Below, piece after piece: positions 31,845 through 36,959 of a DNA stretch of 36,959 bases. The notes under the pieces were generated by a model. That model did not search any database, was not told the DNA's origin, and was given only the letters and a program-made list of their open reading frames with translations. The translations under genes and the position numbers were made by a program. The stretch covers positions 1 through 36,959 of the forward strand of contig QHNV01000044.1 of assembly GCA_003218535.1 (NCBI GenBank), written 5' to 3'. How positions within the stretch are numbered: position 1 is the stretch's first letter; each line of letters starts with the position of its first letter. Source of the DNA: Verrucomicrobiota bacterium (GTDB lineage Bacteria; Verrucomicrobiota; Verrucomicrobiia; Chthoniobacterales; UBA10450).

Positions 31845-31885
31845 TTTTAGATTCCGATTGAGCGGCCAAAATCGAGAATCTAAAA
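31845..31885. repeat. Inverted repeat between the NtrC-type gene and glnD
   Basis: Left arm TTTTAGATTCCGATT (31845-31859) pairs with right arm AATCGAGAATCTAAAA (31870-31885), perfect apart from one bulged A, around a 10-base loop. It lies five bases before the glnD ATG, so it would occlude the glnD ribosome binding region if it forms in mRNA, or act as a weak terminator of the upstream gene. Its AT-rich arms set it apart from the GC-rich palindromes elsewhere. Confidence 0.7.
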
Positions 31886-31889
31886 TTTA

Positions 31890-34484
31890 ATGTCCCGGCA
31901 TCTTGAGCAAGTTCTGGCGCACGCGGCGAATCGGCTCGCTGCTACAGGGGGGACGCGCCCCACCGAGGTCCTGCCGCTTTACAAAACATTTCTTAAAGTC
32001 GAAGAACACCGATTGCGGTTGAAACACCAGGCCGGCGGGGGCGGCCGCGAGATTTGTGCGCGACGCTCGGAGCTTGTCGATGTTTTGCTCCAATATGTCT
32101 TTGGGGCGGCGGCTACCGCTACCCGCAAGGGAGCAGGCGCCGCGCCGCTCGCACTCATTGCTCTAGGCGGCTATGGCCGCGGGGAGCTCAATCCTTTTAG
32201 CGATATCGACGTCATGCTTTTGCACCGCGAGGGAACGAGAAAAATTTCGGAGGAATTCCGCCAGCAGTTCCGCTTCAAGTGTGTGGAAGGATATGAGCGA
32301 GAATACGTGGAAATGCGCATGCAAGACCAAGTCGCGCGGCACAAGAAATACGGGGAAAGCGTTTATTTGCAGGAGCCACACTTAAAGAGCGGCTGTGGCG
32401 GGCTTCGCGATTATCAAAATCTGCTCTGGATGACCTATTTCAAAGAGGGTGCATTGAGCACCAACCAGCTTGTAGGTAAAGATTGGCTGAGCGAGACCGA
32501 CCAAGGACGAATCGAGAGGGCCTACGATTTTCTTCTGCGTTTGCGCACCGATTTGCATTATGCGACCCGGCGCGCCACCGACGTTCTGCACCTCAACCTG
32601 CAGGAAGAAATCGCGACGCGGCTTAACTATTCTTCTCGTAATGGCCAGCTCCGCAGCGAAGCGCTCATGCGTGATTATTACGAGCACACCCGAAACATCT
32701 TTCGTGTCAGCGAACGAATCACTGCGCAATTTGTCAGCGGATATGCCACAAACAAGACACGTTCGCTTTTCAGTTTTCTTCCGTTGATCCGACAGGATAA
32801 GACCGCGATTGGCGATTCTTTTTTTATTCGCCAGAAACAACTGCACCCGATTCGACGAGACCTTTTTCGCAGGAACCCCGAGCAAATGATGCGGGCATTT
32901 CAACTAGCGCAGGAACATGATCTCGAATTGAGTCCGGAATTGGCAGATCTACTCAACCGGAGTCTCCATCATGTGACGCGCACGTATCAATATGCGCGAG
33001 GCCCCCGCGAGATTTTTAAAATGATCCTGTCGCAGAAAGGTGATGTGGGACGCATTCTGCGGATAATGCACCGGGTCGATTTCCTGGGCCGATACATTCC
33101 CGAGTTTGGCCAGCTCACTTGTCTGGTGCAGCATGAGTTTCTACATCGTTACACGGCCGACGAACATACGTTGGTCTGCATCGACAAACTCGACGCGTTG
33201 ACCCAGACCAATGACCCGAAGCTCACCCCCTATCGGGAAATCTTTAAGCGAATCGAAGATCCCTTTATCTTGTATCTGGCTCTGCTTTTGCACGACACCG
33301 GGAAAGCTATCGGCGCCCGACCGCATTCGGAGGCAAGCGCCCTTTTCGCCCAGCGCGTCGCCAGTCGTCTGCAATTGTCATCTCGACAGCGCAAGTCTCT
33401 TATCCTACTGGTCGATCATCACCTCACCCTCTCCCGGATCGCACAACAGCGAAATATCGATGATCCCGCTACCGTGGTGGAATTCGCCGACGTTGTAAGA
33501 GACCAAAAGAACTTAGATGCATTGATGCTGCTTACCTTGGCTGATGGCCAGGGCACAAGCGGAGACGCATGGTCCGATTGGAAGGAGTCATTGGTTTGGG
33601 AATTGTTCCACGAAACCTCCCGTTACCTAGGCGACCGCCAATCTTATTACGAACAAATCACGATCGAACGCGAGAGCCTCCGGTCCTCCGTGGCAAGAGA
33701 TCTTCCCCCAGATTACGCCGATGAGATAGATGCGCATTTTGAGCTAATGCCCGACAATTATTTCCGCGCCTGGGAAGTGTCCCAAATTGTTGAGCATCTA
33801 AAGCTGTTACGGTCATTCCTACGAAACGTTTCCAGCCAAGGAGCATCGCCTCTGGTGCCAGCGCTGGCATGGAAACTTCTTCCCGAACAGGGGCACAGTG
33901 TTGTCGATTTTTGCACATGGGAGCGCGAGCAGCTGCTGGCCAAAATTGCAGGCTCCTTTTCTGTGGTACCGATCAATATTTTGAGCGCAGATATTTTTCA
34001 TCGCGCAGACAACATCGTGCTCAACGTTTTCCGCGTGTGCGATACTAAGGCACGCACTGTCACCAATCCATGCGACTTTGAAATCGTCGAACGAACTTTG
34101 CGCTGTGCGCTGGAAGCCGAAAAATTCGATTTCCTACCCTTAATCGAGCGGGCCATGCAGCAAACCCGTCGGCACCTCGGGCCCGCGATCGAATTTCCGA
34201 CGCGCATCTCCATCGACAACAAAACGCATCCGACTTATACGCTGATCGAGATCCAGGCGACCGACCGGCTCGGCTTACTGTACGATATTTTGAGCTGTCT
34301 GGATCGCGAGAACGTTTTGATTACGCTTTCCCGCATCAACACACAAGACGGCGCAGCCATCGATACTTTCTATGTGATGGATCGTTCCACTTGCGCCAAG
34401 ATTACGGATCCACGCCGCATCACGGCTATCCAGCAACACCTGAAAGGGGCAATTCTGCGTGGCGACGTCGCCAAATCAAAGTAA
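31890..34484 (+). CDS. glnD: [Protein-PII] uridylyltransferase / uridylyl-removing enzyme
   Basis: GlnD senses glutamine and adds or removes UMP on PII proteins, thereby setting nitrogen metabolism. 864 residues, the usual size. The nucleotidyltransferase motif is GGYGRGELNPFSDIDVMLL (from residue 93). The linker helical domain includes HLKSGCGGLRDYQNLLW. The HD phosphohydrolase has EHTLVCIDKLD, LLLHDTGKA (near 465) and LVDHH. Two C-terminal ACT domains follow, with a clear second one around 785-860 (YTLIEIQATDRLGLLYDILS). It sits after the NtrC-type regulator, in line with a nitrogen theme, though no glnB is in the window. The ATG at 31890 follows an inverted repeat and has no clear Shine-Dalgarno sequence. 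Confidence 0.95.
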   Translation: MSRHLEQVLAHAANRLAATGGTRPTEVLPLYKTFLKVEEHRLRLKHQAGGGGREICARRSELVDVLLQYVFGAAATATRKGAGAAPLALIALGGYGRGELNPFSDIDVMLLHREGTRKISEEFRQQFRFKCVEGYEREYVEMRMQDQVARHKKYGESVYLQEPHLKSGCGGLRDYQNLLWMTYFKEGALSTNQLVGKDWLSETDQGRIERAYDFLLRLRTDLHYATRRATDVLHLNLQEEIATRLNYSSRNGQLRSEALMRDYYEHTRNIFRVSERITAQFVSGYATNKTRSLFSFLPLIRQDKTAIGDSFFIRQKQLHPIRRDLFRRNPEQMMRAFQLAQEHDLELSPELADLLNRSLHHVTRTYQYARGPREIFKMILSQKGDVGRILRIMHRVDFLGRYIPEFGQLTCLVQHEFLHRYTADEHTLVCIDKLDALTQTNDPKLTPYREIFKRIEDPFILYLALLLHDTGKAIGARPHSEASALFAQRVASRLQLSSRQRKSLILLVDHHLTLSRIAQQRNIDDPATVVEFADVVRDQKNLDALMLLTLADGQGTSGDAWSDWKESLVWELFHETSRYLGDRQSYYEQITIERESLRSSVARDLPPDYADEIDAHFELMPDNYFRAWEVSQIVEHLKLLRSFLRNVSSQGASPLVPALAWKLLPEQGHSVVDFCTWEREQLLAKIAGSFSVVPINILSADIFHRADNIVLNVFRVCDTKARTVTNPCDFEIVERTLRCALEAEKFDFLPLIERAMQQTRRHLGPAIEFPTRISIDNKTHPTYTLIEIQATDRLGLLYDILSCLDRENVLITLSRINTQDGAAIDTFYVMDRSTCAKITDPRRITAIQQHLKGAILRGDVAKSK

Positions 34485-34495
34485 GTAGGAAAGCC

Positions 34496-34520
34496 GCCTA
34501 CCAGCGCCTCGTTGGTGGGC
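34496..34520 (+). repeat. Hairpin between glnD and the nucleotidyltransferase gene
   Basis: GCCTACCAGCG (34496-34506) pairs with CGTTGGTGGGC (34510-34520) across loop CCT; all 11 positions pair in RNA, two as G-U. The G-U pairs work only in the + strand transcript sense, hinting that the RNA fold is selected. No U-run follows. It lies 12 bases after the glnD stop and 11 before the next ATG, so it may cover that start's binding site. Confidence 0.65.
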
Positions 34521-34531
34521 ACTGTATTTTT

Positions 34532-35284
34532 ATGAACGCAATCATTCTCGCAGCAGGGTATGCTACGCGCCTTTACCCGCTTACGCTCAATCGAGCAAAG
34601 CCACTACTCAAAGTTGGAGGCAAGCCGATTGTTGAATGGACCGTGGATAATCTCGCGGCCATTCCAGACATCGGAATGATTTCCATCGTGACCAACGACA
34701 AGTTCGCCTCCGACTTCAAAGCCTGGGCTGCGTCTTATGAAAAGTGGCATTCCAAGTGCGAATTCAAAATTATTAACGACGGCTCCACGAGCGACGAAGA
34801 CAAGTTAGGCGCAATCGGAGACATCAATTTTGCTGTAACCAGAGAAAATCTGGCCGGAGACAATCTGCTAATTGTCGCCGGGGACAACCTGTTTACCGAA
34901 TCGCTCCGTGGCTTTGTCGAGTACGCCAAAAAAAATGAAGCGACGGTTGCGGTTTATGACGTCGGCGATACAGAGGCGATCAAGAAATATGGGAACATCG
35001 AGATTGACGCAGATGGAACAATCATCCGTTTCGAGGAGAAGCCTGAGAAACCAAGGAGTACGCTCGCGGCGATTGCTCTTTACTATTACTCAGCCGAAGT
35101 ACTTTCCCTTTTGACGACCTATCTCGCGGCTGGCAACAATCCGGATCAACCGGGCCGCTTTGTGCAATGGCTCTACACGCGAAAATCGGTGAAGACGTTC
35201 CAGCTCGACGGCCAGTGGCTCGATATCGGGAGCAACGAAACGCTCCAGAAAGCAGATCAGATTTTCTCTAGGATCAAAACGTAG
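34532..35284 (+). CDS. Sugar-phosphate nucleotidyltransferase (RmlA/GalU-like)
   Basis: 250 residues. The start MNAIILAAGYATRLYPLTLNRAKPLLKVGGKPI is the pyrophosphorylase signature (described in parts: AIILAAGYATRLYPLT, then PLLKVGGKPI), with VAGDNLF supplying the metal-binding Asp and FEEKPEKP the sugar-site loop. GQWLDIGSNETLQKA near the C-terminus is shared with glucose-1-phosphate thymidylyl- and mannose-1-phosphate guanylyltransferase groups. It makes an NDP-sugar for envelope polymers. The ATG at 34532 gives the exact family N-terminus; an upstream extension overlapping glnD is not used. Which base and which sugar cannot be decided here. Confidence 0.9.
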   Translation: MNAIILAAGYATRLYPLTLNRAKPLLKVGGKPIVEWTVDNLAAIPDIGMISIVTNDKFASDFKAWAASYEKWHSKCEFKIINDGSTSDEDKLGAIGDINFAVTRENLAGDNLLIVAGDNLFTESLRGFVEYAKKNEATVAVYDVGDTEAIKKYGNIEIDADGTIIRFEEKPEKPRSTLAAIALYYYSAEVLSLLTTYLAAGNNPDQPGRFVQWLYTRKSVKTFQLDGQWLDIGSNETLQKADQIFSRIKT

Positions 35285-35391
35285 CCGTGAATTCGTGATT
35301 CGCTCTGCCGCGCCGAAACTGCGTGGCCCGTCACACCGCCGCCTCGGGATCCACCGGGAACTTGGCGCGAAGGCTGGTTGACGAAGGCGGG

Positions 35392-35811
35392 TCATTTTAG
35401 TCGTCCTTCATCAAACTCGATTAAGTCGAAATAAGTCCGAATGTCTTTGCGGCCTTCGCCGCCGGCCTTTTTGAGAAAATGAAGGAATCGCGCCTTCTTT
35501 ACGGGGTTGTCGGGATGCCGGCAAATCATTGCCTGATTCCACAGCTCAATTGCTTCGGACGAATGTCCCGCGCCGTTTTCCTGCACCCACTTTAGAATCG
35601 CGGCATCGCTATCCAAGTTATTAGCGATCTCCTCAAAGGCATCGCCATCGAGTTTTAAAAACGCCAGCAAATGCTTATCGAAGCCAACGGTTTTATAGTT
35701 GTAGCCGTCGAGCAATCCTTTGCGATGCAGTCTGGCCTTGTCGATCAAACGGGGCAGATGCACATAGCCACCGAGTTTCTCATAGGGACTGCGCGGATGC
35801 AGTCTTCCCAT
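35392..35811 (-). CDS. DUF5069 family protein
   Basis: 139 residues from the ATG at 35811, 10 bases after the stop of the bactofilin gene. The start LHPRSPYEKLGGYVHLPRLIDKARL matches the DUF5069 pattern (R-S-P-x(4)-L-G-G-Y/F-V-x-L-P-R-x-x-D-K), and a central GYNYKTVGFDKHLLAFLKLD segment and DSDAAILKWVQENG also fit. The C-terminal half, rich in Lys and Arg with RKDIRTYFDLIEFDEGR, is its own. No enzymatic motif is seen and no function is known. Close linkage to the bactofilins upstream suggests a shared transcript. Confidence 0.83.
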   Translation of the reverse strand: MGRLHPRSPYEKLGGYVHLPRLIDKARLHRKGLLDGYNYKTVGFDKHLLAFLKLDGDAFEEIANNLDSDAAILKWVQENGAGHSSEAIELWNQAMICRHPDNPVKKARFLHFLKKAGGEGRKDIRTYFDLIEFDEGRLK

Positions 35812-35821
35812 TGAGGCCAGA

Positions 35822-36670
35822 TTAAGTTGCCGGCGCTGGCTGCGGCGCAATGACAGTCACGTCGTCTTCCATTTTGCTGGCGCCTGTTGGTTTTTGGTCG
35901 GGCAATAATTCCCCTTGGGTAAGGCCAGCTTGGCCGATGATGAGTTGACCGGAAAACATGCCGCCCTTCTCAACGATGAACGCTTTGGCCGTAACGTTGC
36001 CTTCTAGGGAACCCTTTTTGCGAACGGTGACGATCGTCTCTACCACAATCTCGCCCGACATCTTTCCCTTAATTTCGATGCTGCCCGCCCGGACCCGCCG
36101 AAAACAGTGCACGTCGGCTTTACGGTCGACAACGATATGACCAGCCGAGATGCGACCGGGAATCCTCCCGGCATAATTTATAGTCGCGGTACCGAAGCAG
36201 TGGAGGTTCGCTCTCAATCTTCCTTCGATCAAAGCCTGCTTGCAGATTACACTGCTGCTGCCCAAGTCACCCCTGGCCGTGAGATGCACTTTACCGCAGG
36301 TCCGTATCGACCGACTAAACCCGCTGCTGATTTTGTAATCGCGAAGGTCGATATGAGCGCTGCAGCTCGGGCAAATAGTAGATGTCGCCGCACCGCTGAC
36401 CTGCTGTTTTCGTTTGCATTCAAAACACTCGACCTCCAAGCTGCGCTGCCGCTTCCAAAAATCGTCGAATTTTTGGAAAATGGACGGACTCGCCGACATG
36501 GGGGGCGATTCCTCTTTTGTCGGAAGCTTGGGCCCGCTCTTCGGCGCAAATGGTGAAAAATAGCGGCCACATTGGCGGCACATTGAGCTTTTAGCCGCCG
36601 CATATTCCATTTGCTTAAAGCCACAGTGCGGACATTCCACACTGAGCTTGACAGGCGAGGAATTGGCCAC
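35822..36670 (-). CDS. Bactofilin-type polymer-forming protein with two N-terminal zinc ribbons
   Basis: 282 residues. Cys13/Cys16 with Cys31/Cys34 (CPHCGFKQ, CRQCG) and Cys82/Cys85 with Cys100/Cys103 (CFECKRKQ, CPSC) form two four-Cys zinc-ribbon-like sites, joined by a Pro/Ser-rich linker. Residues about 116-245 have the right-handed beta-helix rhythm of bactofilins (GKVHLTARGDL, GRLRANLHCFG, GKMSGEIVVETIVTVRKKG, GSLEGNVTAKAFIVEKGGMFSG, split here into short pieces). A disordered acidic/Pro tail follows. Bactofilins polymerise into cytoskeletal or membrane-associated filaments without nucleotide. The zinc ribbons may recruit a nucleic acid or protein partner. It is flanked by another bactofilin 23 bases upstream and the DUF5069 gene downstream. 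Confidence 0.85.
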   Translation of the reverse strand: MANSSPVKLSVECPHCGFKQMEYAAAKSSMCRQCGRYFSPFAPKSGPKLPTKEESPPMSASPSIFQKFDDFWKRQRSLEVECFECKRKQQVSGAATSTICPSCSAHIDLRDYKISSGFSRSIRTCGKVHLTARGDLGSSSVICKQALIEGRLRANLHCFGTATINYAGRIPGRISAGHIVVDRKADVHCFRRVRAGSIEIKGKMSGEIVVETIVTVRKKGSLEGNVTAKAFIVEKGGMFSGQLIIGQAGLTQGELLPDQKPTGASKMEDDVTVIAPQPAPAT

Positions 36671-36693
36671 TGGGTGCTAGGCGAAAGTCGTTT

Positions 36694-36959
36694 CTATCCG
36701 CGTGCTCCAAAAGCCGCCTTGACTGGCTCCTCGTGCCGCACCACTTCAGGGCGCGTTGATGCCGGTTTTGCCGCCGGAACTGGTCCGGTGGTCACTTCCG
36801 ATTTTCCGATGAAGGTTGCGCCGTCTTCAATGGTAAGCCGCGTCGCTTTCAGATCGCCTTGCAGCGTGGATTTCGCCTTCAGCTCGCAACGCTCAGCCAC
36901 AGTGATATTGCCCTGCACTTTTCCATAGACCGTGACCGCTTTGGCTTTGATTTCACCCC
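36694..36959 (-). CDS. Bactofilin-type protein (5' end outside window)
   Basis: The frame is open to the window edge. Visible residues show the bactofilin repeat pattern (AVTVYGKVQGNITVAERCEL, then STLQGDLKATRLTIEDGATFIG), with glycines at about 18-residue spacing, followed by a flexible Pro/Ala/Glu tail ending AAFGARG. Only the last part of the beta-helix is seen, so the N-terminus and any zinc ribbon are unknown. A GTG within the visible part is not the likely start, because the repeat pattern continues upstream of it. It precedes and is probably co-transcribed with the next bactofilin. Confidence 0.8.
   Translation of the reverse strand, partial: GEIKAKAVTVYGKVQGNITVAERCELKAKSTLQGDLKATRLTIEDGATFIGKSEVTTGPVPAAKPASTRPEVVRHEEPVKAAFGARG

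Noticed and set aside
34391-34531. N-terminal extension of the nucleotidyltransferase overlapping the end of glnD
   Set aside because: The family N-terminus begins exactly at the ATG at 34532; the extension reads glnD ACT-domain DNA and a hairpin in the wrong frame.

Overview
The window looks like chromosomal DNA of a Gram-negative, soil-type bacterium, most likely Verrucomicrobiota near the Chthoniobacterales or 'Candidatus Udaeobacter'. This placement is an inference from gene content: a DUF5069 protein beside two zinc-ribbon/bactofilin proteins, a type II secretion locus with a separate pseudopilin operon, a cyanobacterial/chlamydial-type Pgi, and many short palindromic and 7-8-bp tandem repeats between and inside genes. 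It was not tested against a database. No prophage, IS transposase or CRISPR array is visible. Genes are densely packed on both strands.

Layout. 1-4748 (+): purine synthesis genes purL (5' end cut off), purF and purM, with palindromic repeats in and between them. 4776-7358 (-): a large protein fusing a glycoside-hydrolase-like barrel to a membrane glycosyltransferase. 7427-8716 (-): hemL. 8827-8944 (+): a clear promoter and tRNA-Cys(GCA). 9128-11074 (+): a secreted trypsin-like protease with a calcium-binding repeat propeller. 11877-14706 (+): gspF, an unrecognised secreted protein, and gspG. 19795-14755 (-): the converging operon gspH-I-J-K-L-M plus another unrecognised secreted protein; gspD and gspE are not in the window. 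20043-21356 (+): icd. 26049-21453 (-): a complete, tightly overlapping dlt operon, dltD-dltC-dltX-dltA-dltB, including a 45-codon DltX gene with a GTG start. 26371-27758 (+): a polyprenol-phosphate-type glycosyltransferase and a methyltransferase. 27995-29575 (+): pgi. 29597-34484 (+): a soluble histidine kinase, an NtrC-type sigma-54 activator and glnD. 34532-35284 (+): a sugar-nucleotide transferase. 36959-35392 (-): two bactofilin-type genes (the first cut by the window end) and a DUF5069 gene.

How it fits together. Several blocks concern the cell envelope and export: type II secretion, D-alanylation, lipid-linked glycosylation, a hydrolase-transferase fusion, and bactofilin scaffolds. The kinase, NtrC regulator and GlnD suggest a nitrogen or stationary-phase regulatory block, but their input signal is not visible.

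The strongest unusual signals are: (i) a dlt operon with its DltX microprotein in a bacterium not expected to have teichoic acids, with a DltD that seems to lack the usual catalytic Asp; (ii) short palindromic and heptamer repeats sitting in frame inside purL and in the 5' ends of pseudopilin genes, with a 10-mer shared between the purL and gspK copies; and (iii) similar hairpins at gene ends that supply stop codons.
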